From the NCBI RefSeq assembly GCF_016785095.1, contig NZ_JAEKJB010000008.1, forward strand, positions 744,001-808,000: a DNA stretch of 64,000 nt, in the 5' to 3' direction. The position numbers and the translations under genes are program-made. Below, one piece after another: positions 16,560 to 26,261 of this stretch. Under the pieces are notes generated by a model. That model was not told the DNA's origin and ran no database searches. It worked only from the letters and a program-made list of their open reading frames with translations. The DNA is from Alloalcanivorax marinus (lineage in GTDB: Bacteria; Pseudomonadota; Gammaproteobacteria; Pseudomonadales; Alcanivoracaceae). Position 1 is the stretch's first letter, and every line of letters starts with the position of its first letter.

Positions 16560-19030
16560 AAACGCACCTTCATACCGAGCCAGTAATTGCGGCCGATTTC
16601 GATGCCCGAGTCATAGGTATTGGGGTTGCCATCGTCGGCGGTGTAGGTGCGAGCGTTGAAGACGTTATTGATCTGCGCGTCCAAGACCAGACCCGGCTTG
16701 CGGGTCACCTGCCAGGTCAGTTTCAGATTACTGATCCAGGTGGCGGGCCGGTCCCGATCCTCATACACGGCCAGGGACTCCGTAACGGTCTGACCGCTGG
16801 GAAGCGTGATGGTGTCGCCCTCCTCCACACGACCGGAATCCGCGATGTAGCGTTGCTCGTCACGCCAGGTGGTCACCAGGCTGGCGCGCAGGTCGCGGTG
16901 CAGGTCCGCCGCCATGCTGATGGTCGCCACCAGGGGCCGGTTGTAGTCATAGCGAATCCGTTCCAGGTCACCCTGGCGCATGCGCTTGCCCTGGTAATAG
17001 ATGTATTCGTCGGCGAGCGGGTTATCGGCGCTCACGTCATAATCGGAATTCGATGTCTCCGCCTCCGACCAGGTGGTGCTCAGGCCCAGGTGATAGCGAC
17101 CGAAGGTGCGATACCAGGCCAGTGAAAGCCCCTGATAACGGCTGCTGCCGTCGTTGGTCAGCCGGTACAGCTCGAAACCGTCCTGCTGGATCTCGGTGCG
17201 CTCCTGGGAGAGTTCATCGTGCCCTTCCCGGTGCACATAGCGGAGATCGAGAATGCCGCCCAGGAAGGCCTGCTTCACGCCCAGGGTGAGTTCGTCGCTG
17301 TAGGGCGTGTTCAGGTTCGAGAACACGTAACGCGTGCTCGCACCGCCGGAATCGCTCTCCCAGTCGCCCACCACGTTGGCCACCGAGCCCCGGTACTCGG
17401 TGTAGTGCGGCTTGCGCGCCTCGCGCAGTTTGTAGGACAGCAAGGGCGCGCTGTGATAGCGATTGGCACCGAAGGTAAGGTGCGTGCGACCGTCACCGAA
17501 CACATCAAAGGCACCACGGAAACGCGGCGACAGGTTCAGATTGCCCAGGAAGTCATCGTAATCGTAACGGGCGCCGAGCACGGTCTTGACACGCCCCCAA
17601 TAGGTGGATGCTTCCGTGTAAGCGGCGGCCTGAGCCAGTCCCACATCGAGGTCATGGGCTTCATACACATTGCGAGTGGAAAAGAACTGCTCGCCTTCCA
17701 CGCAGTCCAGGCTGATGCCGCGGCATTCGATATCGGTGTTCACGATGCCGTTCTGATAAATGTAGGAAGTGGAAGGCCGGTCCTCGAGCACGCGCATGTA
17801 ACTCAAGTCCAGACCATACTCCACCTTCCAGGTGCGCCCCAGCCACTTAAAGGGCTGGCGCTGGGCATCCAGGCCGAAGGTATAGCGCCGCTGCTGGCGA
17901 TCCAGGTCGCCAAAACCGCCCTGGCGGCTGAAACCCAGGTCGTTATCGATGCCCCACGACCGGCTCGGGCTGTTCTGCCAGTTGAAAAAATGCTGCGGGG
18001 AGCGGCGGCTGTTTTCACTCAGCGACACCGCCAGGCGGGCGGTAATATCATGCCGATCGGTGAGCCAGGACAACTTGCCGTTGCCGGTCAGGCCACCGCC
18101 ACGAACACTGAAGTCACTGTCTTTCGCGTCCTTGATAAAGTACTCGCCCTCATAGGGCGCCACCGCCAGCCCCAGGTCGAGCCAGCCTTCATCCCACACC
18201 GGCGTATAGAAACGACCATTGAGACCCAGATTCTCCTGCTCCTGGTTCTTGATCTCGCCCAGTGACACATCCGGGTTGCGCGAGTAGGAACGGGTGGCGC
18301 CCAGATAAACGCCCCGGCCGCCGGCCAGCGGCTGGTCCACGCTGATACCCATCCGCTCACGCTTGAACGAGTCCGGCTCCGGGGGCTCCGACGGGTTTTC
18401 GGCGTCGTCCGGCACATGGTGGAAAACCCGGTAGTGCACCCAGTCGGACCGCGTGGTGCTATAGGACAGATTGATCCGGCGCGGTCCCTGACCGGCACGG
18501 CGGGTTTTCATGTCCACCACGCCACCGGTGAAGTTGCCGAAGCGGGCCGGCACATTGCTGTCGTACACCGTCACCGATTCGATCATGTCCTCATCGATGA
18601 ACAGCGACTGTTCATGCCCGGGGACATCGGTGATCGAATTCGGTTTGTCCGCCAGCGGATCAAGGCGGCTGTTGATGTCCACACCGTCAAGCTGGAAGTT
18701 GTTTTCGTAAGCGCGTCCACCGGATATGGAAATAGACGCCGGTTTCAGATCATGGAGGCTTTCCGGTTCATAGCGGTCCTCGCTGAACTGGATGTTGGGC
18801 AGCACCTCCAGAGCTTCGGTGACGCTGCCATTGGCGCTGCCGTAGTCGTCCAGCATGTGCCGGTCGAGACGATAGCTGCCCTCCGGCTCGGTGGTCACCG
18901 GCTGGGCGGCGCCATCGCCATGTACATAAACCGGCTTGAGGGTTTCCGGCTCATCGTCGGCGCGCGCGGACAGAACGATAAAAAAGAGGCCGGCGACCAC
19001 GGTCGCCAGCCTGAACAGGTAGTCAGTCAT
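16556..19030 (-). CDS. TonB-dependent outer-membrane receptor
   Basis: An 824-residue outer-membrane protein. A signal peptide ends near SARADD (about residue 25) and a TonB-box-like segment (ETLKPVYVHG) follows. The plug domain (about 60-180) contains ISISGGRAYENNFQLDGVDIN and IESVTVYDSNVPARFGNFTGGVVD, and a long beta-barrel ends in an aromatic/aliphatic strand (NYWLGMKVRL). It has no close resemblance to a named siderophore or vitamin receptor that I can recognise. It begins 2 nt after the large lipoprotein gene. A Fur-like box upstream of the operon suggests an iron- or haem-related substrate. Confidence 0.9.
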   Translation of the reverse strand: MTDYLFRLATVVAGLFFIVLSARADDEPETLKPVYVHGDGAAQPVTTEPEGSYRLDRHMLDDYGSANGSVTEALEVLPNIQFSEDRYEPESLHDLKPASISISGGRAYENNFQLDGVDINSRLDPLADKPNSITDVPGHEQSLFIDEDMIESVTVYDSNVPARFGNFTGGVVDMKTRRAGQGPRRINLSYSTTRSDWVHYRVFHHVPDDAENPSEPPEPDSFKRERMGISVDQPLAGGRGVYLGATRSYSRNPDVSLGEIKNQEQENLGLNGRFYTPVWDEGWLDLGLAVAPYEGEYFIKDAKDSDFSVRGGGLTGNGKLSWLTDRHDITARLAVSLSENSRRSPQHFFNWQNSPSRSWGIDNDLGFSRQGGFGDLDRQQRRYTFGLDAQRQPFKWLGRTWKVEYGLDLSYMRVLEDRPSTSYIYQNGIVNTDIECRGISLDCVEGEQFFSTRNVYEAHDLDVGLAQAAAYTEASTYWGRVKTVLGARYDYDDFLGNLNLSPRFRGAFDVFGDGRTHLTFGANRYHSAPLLSYKLREARKPHYTEYRGSVANVVGDWESDSGGASTRYVFSNLNTPYSDELTLGVKQAFLGGILDLRYVHREGHDELSQERTEIQQDGFELYRLTNDGSSRYQGLSLAWYRTFGRYHLGLSTTWSEAETSNSDYDVSADNPLADEYIYYQGKRMRQGDLERIRYDYNRPLVATISMAADLHRDLRASLVTTWRDEQRYIADSGRVEEGDTITLPSGQTVTESLAVYEDRDRPATWISNLKLTWQVTRKPGLVLDAQINNVFNARTYTADDGNPNTYDSGIEIGRNYWLGMKVRL

Positions 19031-19032
19031 GA

Positions 19033-22000
19033 TCAGCCATCACAGGACGCGCAGAAGGGCGTGGAATCCTCATCGTCCGTGATGCCGTCACCGTCCAGAT
19101 CGTCATCCAGCACCAGCACGCTGGCCGCGATCTCCTCCGCGCCGACCCCGAGATTGAAGAAGTCCGGGCGGCCATCGCCGTCCGTATCGCGCACCGCGAT
19201 GGCGCCCTTGGCGAAATCGTTTTCGCCGGTCATTACCGTGGCGATGCTCTGCAGCATCAGATTGTGATCGTTGTTGGAAAGCCCGTCCTTCTCGCTGAGT
19301 GCCACCGCCTCATCGTAATAGCGAGCCTCCGCCAGCACCGCCACGGCCTGATTCAAATAAGTCAGACGCGAGCTATCGGACAGTTGCGCGTCGGCCAGGT
19401 TGGCCACGCCCAGCTGGTTACCGTTACCGAGGATCAGATCCCTCGCCAAGGCGCGGGCCTCCGCTACGTTTTGCTGGTCGGTAACGTTCAATGCGCCGGT
19501 TCGCAAAGCAATGTCGCCCGCTTGCCCGGCCATATCGACCAGGCGCGAGGCCAACGAGAGCCCCCCCGCCATGGCCGAGCTGCGTGCGCTGTCGCTGGAT
19601 GCGCCCGCCGCTTCCTGGAAATAGCGGGTTCGCGCCTCACGACCGTAGTCCAGTGCCAGGCTCAGGTTATCGTTGCCGAGGGCGAGCGTGATCAGATCGA
19701 TAAGCGCGCCATCGTACTGCTCATCCAGCATGCCGGCGGCTTCGCTTTCGGCCCGGGCGATGGTGTTGGCGGCGGCGTTCTTCAGGTCCAGTGCATTCTG
19801 ATAGCTTGCAATTTCCTGAAGGATATCGAAACGATCACTGGGATCAGTTTCGCTTTGCACCAGCCTGTCGGCGATTTGTGCGCAGGTCGACATCCAGTCC
19901 GTTGCCCTATCCCGTGCACCTCTTGCACCGGTGAAGTCCACCAAAAGCAAGCAACCATCGGCAAGCAAGGCACCGCTTTCACCCTCATGAAATTGCTGAT
20001 ACTCGTCGGAGAGATAATAGTTCCATGCGGCATCACGAACCTGATCGCCATACTGCGCATAGCCATTGTCGTATAGCGCCTCCGCGAGCCGGCCGGACGC
20101 CCCGGCCCGGCTGAGCAGATTGGCAAGGTACTCTTGGGGCTCGTCGTATTCAGCACGAAGGTCATCCAGCGCGCCTTGCAGATCGCCATCCAGCACTTTC
20201 TGGTAGGCGATCCCGACGGCGATGTAGTCCATTGCTTTGGCTTTGATGTCGGCTTTGACGATCGCTTCGGCCTGAATCATATAGTCATCAGTACGGCCGG
20301 TGGTAATGTAATAAGGCGCCATGTAGCGCAGATAAGCATCCGTGCGCTCCATGTTACAGGGGCTCAGCGAGCGCGTAGCTTCAAAGGCATCGATCATGTC
20401 CTCGACCCGGCTTGTCTGACCAAGCCGATAATAGAAGTCAGCCGAATAGGAGTAATAGAGCGCGCGCAACCGATAATGTTGACAGCCGCTAGAGGTCTGG
20501 TAACCGAGCCCGTCATTGAAGCGCGTGAAGAGATCCGCGCTGGCAAGGGCACTTTCCAATTCCTGTTCGGCAAGCCCGGCTTGTTCCGCCTCATCCACCG
20601 CAGCCTCTGCGCCGTTTCGTAATGTGGTCATTACACGGCCATACACCGTACTGTAAGGCTGGCCTTCATACAGTTCGACGTAAGCAATCACCCTTTGTTG
20701 GGCGTCTTGCACTCCTTGCTGGTCGCCAATCTCCTCATAATCCATAACAAACTTGTTATACAACTCAGCATCGGAAGCCGAGAGATTCTCAATGCCTTTC
20801 GCATCAACGGACTCATCCAGCAACTGCAATGCCTGATCAACCAGCTTTTTTGCATCACTAATGATGCTCTGGTCGAGCAGTTCTTCCGCGATTACATGCG
20901 CGGCTTTCGCACGCTCGAAGGGTTGGAAAATCCTTGTACGCAGAATCAGCTGCGATTCATCCACAAGACCGGCGAAAGCCAATCCTCTGGCAACTTCCTG
21001 ATAAACCGGATCCAGAATCAGATCGTCGAGCACATCGTCGAACAGCCGTTCGGCGCGGTAGAACGGCGACAGGTCGGAGGCGTAGAAGTATTCACGGCGG
21101 GCGTCGTTGTCCATGCCGAGTTTTTCCGCGTCGGTGAGCGGAATGCGGTGGTCCAGCGCGCGCAGGCCGGTGATGCGGACGATGTCGCTATCGGCGGCGA
21201 GGCCGGCGGGCACGGTGAAACCACTTTGCGCCAGGGCGGCCGGATCGAGATCGTAGCTTTGCAGTACGTAGCGCATCAGGTTGCGAATCTGCGGGCTGCC
21301 GGCGGGAACGCCGGCATCGCCGTTGGCGCTGATCAGCGCATCGGCCAGGGTGGCGATGTTGGCCTGACTGATGTCATCGTCGCTGTTCTGGGCGAACACC
21401 TCACTCAGGTAGAGCGCGATGCCCTGGCGCACGGCGAAGCGTTTGGCGGCGGCCACCACCGCGTCGGCATCCTGCCCGGGGGCGGCCTCGGCCACCGCCT
21501 GGAGTTCCTGTGCCAGCTCGTTGACGCGCCGGCGGCTGGCGTCGGTGAGAGCCGGGTCGGTGGCCAGCCATTCACGAGCAGCGTCCAGGTCACCGGTGTC
21601 GCGCAGCGCGTTGACCAGCAAGGTCATCGGCACGCTTTCCCGATTCAGCGCCACGCCCAGCAAAGTGAGGCGCAGGGACTGCCGCTGCAGATCACCGTCC
21701 GTGGCCGGATCATCCAGCACCCGAGCGGCGTCCAGGCCGAGCCAGCCAGCCACGGTTTGCCGGGCGTCTTCCAGCTCAGAGCCGTCATCCACCAGGGCCA
21801 TTACCAGGGTGCTTACCGGGGTGGCCAGCCCGCTGCCACCGGATACCGGCCCGACCAGAGTCAGCCCGGCGAAATCCTGCCCGGTTTGCGAATCCACCCC
21901 GCCCTGGGCCACCACCCTGGCGCCGGACAGATCGGCCCCGGACGACACCGTGAAACGAAAGCCGCCATCGGCGTCGCTGCGCACCGGCACCGCCAGGGCG

Positions 22001-22197
22001 TTACCGTTGGCGTTTTGCAGCTTGACCAGCGCGCCGGCGATGCCCGGATCGGTAACGCGACCGGACACACTGCTTCCGCCGCTATCGCCCCCGTCACCCC
22101 CACCGCCGCCACCCCCACCGCCGCCGCAGGCGGCCAGCAGGCCCAGAACAAAAGCCACGGCCACAGGCCGTGCCCAGCGCGTGCATCGCTGATACAT
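19033..22197 (-). CDS. Very large lipoprotein with helical repeats and calcium-type DxDxDG motifs
   Basis: A 1054-residue protein with a signal peptide and lipobox LLAAC followed by ten glycines, then a Gly/Asp/Ser linker. A carboxypeptidase-regulatory-like beta domain appears near 40-100 (VSGRVTDPGIAGALVKLQNANG). The bulk (about 200-980) is predominantly alpha-helical with TPR-like Tyr/Ala/Leu periodicity. The C-terminus has two calcium-loop motifs (DTDGDGRPD and DLDGDGITDDED) and ends CASCDG. The first-gene position, the Fur box upstream and 2-nt spacing to the receptor gene suggest a surface or periplasmic partner of that receptor. I recognise no named family. Confidence 0.8.
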   Translation of the reverse strand: MYQRCTRWARPVAVAFVLGLLAACGGGGGGGGGGDGGDSGGSSVSGRVTDPGIAGALVKLQNANGNALAVPVRSDADGGFRFTVSSGADLSGARVVAQGGVDSQTGQDFAGLTLVGPVSGGSGLATPVSTLVMALVDDGSELEDARQTVAGWLGLDAARVLDDPATDGDLQRQSLRLTLLGVALNRESVPMTLLVNALRDTGDLDAAREWLATDPALTDASRRRVNELAQELQAVAEAAPGQDADAVVAAAKRFAVRQGIALYLSEVFAQNSDDDISQANIATLADALISANGDAGVPAGSPQIRNLMRYVLQSYDLDPAALAQSGFTVPAGLAADSDIVRITGLRALDHRIPLTDAEKLGMDNDARREYFYASDLSPFYRAERLFDDVLDDLILDPVYQEVARGLAFAGLVDESQLILRTRIFQPFERAKAAHVIAEELLDQSIISDAKKLVDQALQLLDESVDAKGIENLSASDAELYNKFVMDYEEIGDQQGVQDAQQRVIAYVELYEGQPYSTVYGRVMTTLRNGAEAAVDEAEQAGLAEQELESALASADLFTRFNDGLGYQTSSGCQHYRLRALYYSYSADFYYRLGQTSRVEDMIDAFEATRSLSPCNMERTDAYLRYMAPYYITTGRTDDYMIQAEAIVKADIKAKAMDYIAVGIAYQKVLDGDLQGALDDLRAEYDEPQEYLANLLSRAGASGRLAEALYDNGYAQYGDQVRDAAWNYYLSDEYQQFHEGESGALLADGCLLLVDFTGARGARDRATDWMSTCAQIADRLVQSETDPSDRFDILQEIASYQNALDLKNAAANTIARAESEAAGMLDEQYDGALIDLITLALGNDNLSLALDYGREARTRYFQEAAGASSDSARSSAMAGGLSLASRLVDMAGQAGDIALRTGALNVTDQQNVAEARALARDLILGNGNQLGVANLADAQLSDSSRLTYLNQAVAVLAEARYYDEAVALSEKDGLSNNDHNLMLQSIATVMTGENDFAKGAIAVRDTDGDGRPDFFNLGVGAEEIAASVLVLDDDLDGDGITDDEDSTPFCASCDG

Positions 22198-22251
22198 GAC
22201 GGGTTCCCCCAGGTTCGATTCGGTGTAAGGACCGGGGGAAGATAATCTAAA

Positions 22252-22266
22252 TGATAATGATTCGCA
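22252..22266 (-). promoter_or_regulatory. Fur box overlapping the lipoprotein operon promoter
   Basis: The sequence TGATAATGATTCGCA matches the 7-1-7 Fur consensus TGATAATnATTATCA at all but two of 15 positions, and another GATAAT lies 11 bp upstream (22241). On the minus strand it falls between a TTGCGA -35-like and a TATCTT -10-like hexamer spaced 17 bp, 55 nt from the ATG at 22197. That placement predicts repression by iron-loaded Fur. The site sits just past the stop of the AraC-type gene. Confidence 0.7.
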
Positions 22267-22269
22267 ATG

Positions 22270-23196
22270 TTAATTGGGATGTTTAACGGCCAAATGCTCG
22301 CGCCGGTAGTCCCGGGGCGCCATGCCCATCACTTTCTTGAACATCCTTGAAAAATAGTACGGATCGTCGAAACCCAGTTGCTGAGCGATGTCGGCCACGC
22401 TCAGATCGGTGATGTCGAGCAGATAGCAGGCACGGCTGACCTTCAGGTGTTGGAACGCCTGCATGGGCGTCTGGCCGGTCTGGCGTTTGTAGGCGCGAAT
22501 GAAGTGGTAACGGGACAGCTCGCTGGTGGCCGCCACCAGGGTATCAAGGTCCACGCGCCGGTGCAGACGGGCACGCAGCCACGCCTGCACCCGGGATACG
22601 TCCAGGGCGTCATTGCGATCCTCGCGCTGGCGGCGCATCAGCGCCATGTAGCTGAGCAGGCTTTTCAGCAGGTTGGCGGCGAAGATCAGGTGATGGCCGC
22701 GAAAGCGGGTCACCGTGGCGAGCAGGGCGTCCAGGTCCTCGGTGAGGCGAGGGTGCAGGCCCACCGGGGCGACGAAGGCATCCGGGCCCTCCAGCACCGC
22801 GTCGAAGTAATCATCCACCCGGTCGCCGCCCAGGTGCGCCCAGTAGATGGTCCAGGGATCGTCCGGGTTGGCCCGGTAGCGGTGTGCCCGGCCTTCCCGG
22901 AACAGCAGCACGTCACCGGCCTCCACCGGTTGACGGCGGCCTTCCAGCTCCGCTTCGCCGGAGCCCGCCAGGCAATAGATCAGCAAGTGGTCCCGGGGCG
23001 CGTCACGGTCCATGTGATGACCGGCGGCACTGGGATAAAACCCGGCGCCGTGGGGCAGGCAATCACGGCACAAGGGGTGCTCCGCCAGCTCCGCCACCAG
23101 ATTCTGCGGGATCACCACGCGCCGGCCGCTTTCCGGTAATGGCCAACGGGACGTTTCCACCTGTGGACTGGTTCCGCGCATCGCAATTTTGTCCAT
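22270..23196 (-). CDS. mmsR: AraC-family regulator, MmsR-like
   Basis: A 308-residue regulator: an N-terminal cupin-type effector domain (about 30-160, containing LLIYCLAGSGEAEL and GDVLLFREGRAHRYRA) and a C-terminal double helix-turn-helix (about 210-300, ending DLSVADIAQQLGFDDPYYFSRMFKKVMGMAPRDYR). It is divergently transcribed from a valine-degradation operon containing mmsA and mmsB, the arrangement of mmsR-mmsAB in Pseudomonas, so it probably activates that operon. The name rests on context. The ribosome site before the ATG at 23196 is weak, and an in-frame ATG at 23181 is an alternative. Confidence 0.82.
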   Translation of the reverse strand: MDKIAMRGTSPQVETSRWPLPESGRRVVIPQNLVAELAEHPLCRDCLPHGAGFYPSAAGHHMDRDAPRDHLLIYCLAGSGEAELEGRRQPVEAGDVLLFREGRAHRYRANPDDPWTIYWAHLGGDRVDDYFDAVLEGPDAFVAPVGLHPRLTEDLDALLATVTRFRGHHLIFAANLLKSLLSYMALMRRQREDRNDALDVSRVQAWLRARLHRRVDLDTLVAATSELSRYHFIRAYKRQTGQTPMQAFQHLKVSRACYLLDITDLSVADIAQQLGFDDPYYFSRMFKKVMGMAPRDYRREHLAVKHPN

Positions 23197-23321
23197 TATC
23201 TATCAATTAAAGCCATCTTATCCCGCATTACGCTGTGGTACACCATGGCAATAATTGAAAAACGAGGCATCGCCGGCTCCGGCATGCCGCCAGAACAACA
23301 ACACGATAGCAGGGAGAGCTC

Positions 23322-24632
23322 ATGCTTGTAGCCAGCTTCCTCGGGCTGTTCGCCGGCCTGGCCTTACTGGTGGTGCTGACCATGCGCGGCGTCAACATCA
23401 TCATCTCCGCGGTACTGTGCGCCATGCTGGTGGCGGTGTGCAGCGGCCTGCCCCTCAACGACGCCATGCTGGACAGTTACATGGCCGGCTTCACCGGCTT
23501 CTTCACCACCTGGTTCCCGGCGATTCTGCTGGGCGCCATCTTCGGTCAGTTGATGGATGACAGTGGCGCCGCCAAGGCCATCGCCCGCCAGTCCAGCCAC
23601 TGGTTCGGCGAGAAAAGGGCCATCATGGCGGTGGTGGGCGCCTCGGCGATCCTCACCTACGGTGGGGTGAGCGTGTTCGTGGTCGGTTTCAGCGTCTACC
23701 CGATCGCCTTCGAACTGTTCAAGAACGCCAACCTGCCGCACCGCTTTATTCCCGGCGCCATGGTGTTCGGGTCGATCTCGTTCACCATGACCTCGCCCGG
23801 ATCGCCGGAGGTGCAGAATCTGATCCCCACCGAGCATTTCGGCACCACCGCGGTGGCCGGCGGCGTGATCGGGGTGATCTGCGCGCTCACCATTCTGGTG
23901 CTGGGCGCCTGGGCGATCCGTCGCTGCGTGCGGCGGGCTGTGCACGCTGGAGAGACCTTCGATCCGCCGGCGGCGGCGCGCCAGTTGCACGAGCAGAGCG
24001 ACGGCGCGCCGGTGCCCACCTGGGCGGCGTTATTGCCGCTGCTGGTGCTGGTGGGCGGCTTTAATCTGCTGTCGCTGGCGCTGGGCATGCGCCCGGTGGA
24101 AGCGTTGCTGGTGGCCATGGGCGCCAGCCTGCTGCTCGGCTTCGGGCTGTTTCATCGCCATTTGCATGAGCGTGCCCGCACCCTGGGCACCGGCGCCGAC
24201 AACGCGCTGGTGGCCACCGCCAATACCTGCGCGGTGGTCGGGTTTGGCGCGGTGGCGGCGCTGACGCCGGCGTTCAAGGAAATCGTGGCGGTGCTCACCC
24301 ACCTGCCCGGCCTGGAGTACGCCGGCCTGGCCATGGCGGTAACGGTAATCGCCGGCATTACCGGGTCCGCTTCCGGCGGCCTGGGTATCGCGCTACCGAT
24401 CCTGGCACCGATCTACCAGGGCATGGGGCTGGACAACGGTGCCATGCACCGTATTTCAGCGCTGGCCTCCGGCGGGCTGGATTCCCTGCCGCACAACGGC
24501 TACGTGGTGACCACCATTCGCGCGATCTGCAAGGAAACCCACCAGCGGGCCTACCCGACGGTGTTCATCGCCAGTGTGCTGGTGCCCTCGGTGGTACTGG
24601 TAATGGCGGTGGTTCTATATACGCTGGTGTAG
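23322..24632 (+). CDS. GntP-family organic acid permease
   Basis: A 436-residue inner-membrane transporter with about 12 hydrophobic helices and GntP-type motifs ([55 protein letters not shown]). It is preceded by AGGGAG. GntP members carry gluconate, 3-hydroxybutyrate and similar hydroxy acids with protons. As the first gene of an operon with mmsA, an acyl-CoA dehydrogenase and mmsB, a branched hydroxy acid such as 3-hydroxyisobutyrate is a plausible substrate (inference). Confidence 0.88.
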   Translation: MLVASFLGLFAGLALLVVLTMRGVNIIISAVLCAMLVAVCSGLPLNDAMLDSYMAGFTGFFTTWFPAILLGAIFGQLMDDSGAAKAIARQSSHWFGEKRAIMAVVGASAILTYGGVSVFVVGFSVYPIAFELFKNANLPHRFIPGAMVFGSISFTMTSPGSPEVQNLIPTEHFGTTAVAGGVIGVICALTILVLGAWAIRRCVRRAVHAGETFDPPAAARQLHEQSDGAPVPTWAALLPLLVLVGGFNLLSLALGMRPVEALLVAMGASLLLGFGLFHRHLHERARTLGTGADNALVATANTCAVVGFGAVAALTPAFKEIVAVLTHLPGLEYAGLAMAVTVIAGITGSASGGLGIALPILAPIYQGMGLDNGAMHRISALASGGLDSLPHNGYVVTTIRAICKETHQRAYPTVFIASVLVPSVVLVMAVVLYTLV

Positions 24633-24675
24633 AGACACCGGCTTCCCTATACGGCCAATAATGATGGAGAGCCCC

Positions 24676-26181
24676 ATGACCACCCGACTGCCCCAATTGA
24701 TCGACGGTGAATTCCGCCCCAGTGACACCGACACCTGGATCCCGGTGACCAACCCGGCTACCCAGGAAGTATTGTGCGAAGCGCCGGCGGCCACCGCCGC
24801 CGAAATGGAACGCGCCATCGCCGCCGCCAAGGCGGCCTTTCTGGAGTGGCGCGAGGTGCCAGTGTCCGAGCGGGCACGGCTGATGCTGCGTTACCAGCAC
24901 TTGCTCAAGGAGCGCCACGACGAGATCGCCGAGGTGCTGGCGAAAGAAACCGGCAAGGTGTTCGCCGATGCCAAGGGCGACGTGTGGCGCGGCATCGAAG
25001 TAGTGGAGCACGCCGCCAACATCGCCTCGCTGATGATGGGCGAGACCGTGGAGAACGTGGCGCGGGGCATCGACAGCCATTCCTGGACCCAGCCGCTGGG
25101 GGTGTGCGCCGGCATCACCCCGTTCAACTTCCCGGCGATGATTCCACTGTGGATGTTCCCCATGGCGATCGCCTGCGGCAACAGCTTCGTGCTCAAGCCC
25201 TCCGAGCAGGACCCGATGACACCCAACATTCTCGCCGAGCTGTTCCTGGATGCCGGCGCCCCCAAAAACCTGTTACAGGTGATCCACGGCGGCAAGCAGC
25301 AGGTGGATACCCTGCTCACTCATCCGGACATCAAGGCAGTGTCCTTCGTCGGCTCGGTGCCGGTGGGCCAGCACGTTTATCGCACCGCCACCGATCACCT
25401 CAAGCGCGCCCAGTGCTTCGCCGGCGCGAAGAACCACATGGTGGTGATGCCCGATGCCCGCAAGGACCAGGTGATCAGCAACCTGGTGGGTTCCGCCTGC
25501 GGCGCCGCCGGGCAGCGCTGCATGGCCATCAGCGTGGCGGTGTTCGTGGGCGATTCCCAACAGTGGATCGAGGAACTGAAAGACGAGTTCGCCGCCATCC
25601 GGCCCGGCGCCTGGGACGATGACAAGGCCGCCTATGGCCCGCAGATCAGCGCCAAGGCCCGGGACCGGGTGCTGGACCTGATCAAGCAGGGCAAGGAGGA
25701 AGGCGCCACCTGTCTGCTGGACGGCTCCGACTGCAGCGTGGACGGCCTGCCGGATGGCAACTGGGTGGGCCCCACCCTGTTCACCGACGTGAAGCCGGAG
25801 ATGGCCCTCTACCGGGAGGAGATCTTCGGCCCGGTGTTGTGCTGCGTGTGCGTGGACACCCTGGAGGAGGCCATCGAGCTGGTGAACAACAGCCCCTATG
25901 GCAACGGCACCTCCATCTTCACCGCCAGCGGCGCCGCCGCGCGCCGCTACCAGCACGGCATCGAGGTGGGCCAGGTGGGCATCAACGTGCCGATTCCGGT
26001 GCCGCTGCCGTTCTTCAGCTTCACCGGCTGGAAGGGGTCCTTCTACGGCGACCAGCACGCCTACGGCAAACAGGCGGTGCGCTTCTATACCGAAACCAAG
26101 ACCGTCACCAGCCGCTGGTTCGATGACGACATTCCGGACGCCGCCCACGGCGGACCGAACATGACCATTAACCTGAAATAA
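24676..26181 (+). CDS. mmsA: Methylmalonate-semialdehyde dehydrogenase (CoA-acylating)
   Basis: A 501-residue aldehyde dehydrogenase that converts (methyl)malonate semialdehyde to propionyl- or acetyl-CoA at the end of valine catabolism. Features are [17 protein letters not shown] (typical of MmsA), the cofactor-binding [12 protein letters not shown], and catalytic Cys in [14 protein letters not shown], with [21 protein letters not shown] near the C-terminus. The ATG at 24676 is preferred over 24661 because GGAG lies 6 nt upstream of it. It is followed by a REP element before the acyl-CoA dehydrogenase gene. Confidence 0.95.
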   Translation: MTTRLPQLIDGEFRPSDTDTWIPVTNPATQEVLCEAPAATAAEMERAIAAAKAAFLEWREVPVSERARLMLRYQHLLKERHDEIAEVLAKETGKVFADAKGDVWRGIEVVEHAANIASLMMGETVENVARGIDSHSWTQPLGVCAGITPFNFPAMIPLWMFPMAIACGNSFVLKPSEQDPMTPNILAELFLDAGAPKNLLQVIHGGKQQVDTLLTHPDIKAVSFVGSVPVGQHVYRTATDHLKRAQCFAGAKNHMVVMPDARKDQVISNLVGSACGAAGQRCMAISVAVFVGDSQQWIEELKDEFAAIRPGAWDDDKAAYGPQISAKARDRVLDLIKQGKEEGATCLLDGSDCSVDGLPDGNWVGPTLFTDVKPEMALYREEIFGPVLCCVCVDTLEEAIELVNNSPYGNGTSIFTASGAAARRYQHGIEVGQVGINVPIPVPLPFFSFTGWKGSFYGDQHAYGKQAVRFYTETKTVTSRWFDDDIPDAAHGGPNMTINLK

Positions 26182-26182
26182 G

Positions 26183-26246
26183 AATCGCGGCGCAAGCCGC
26201 TCCTACGGGGGCTCCCCCATTGCAGGAGCGGCTTCAGCCGCGAATC
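26183..26246. repeat. REP element pair (BIME-like)
   Basis: Two inverted copies of a Pseudomonas-type REP sequence lie between mmsA and the acyl-CoA dehydrogenase: AATCGCGGCGCAAGCCGCTCCTAC (26183-26206, in parts) and CAGGAGCGGCTTCAGCCGCGA (from 26223). Each can fold on itself and with the other. The same core recurs at 39884-39943 and 54843-54868. Confidence 0.85.
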
Positions 26247-26261
26247 CCGAGGATCAATAAC

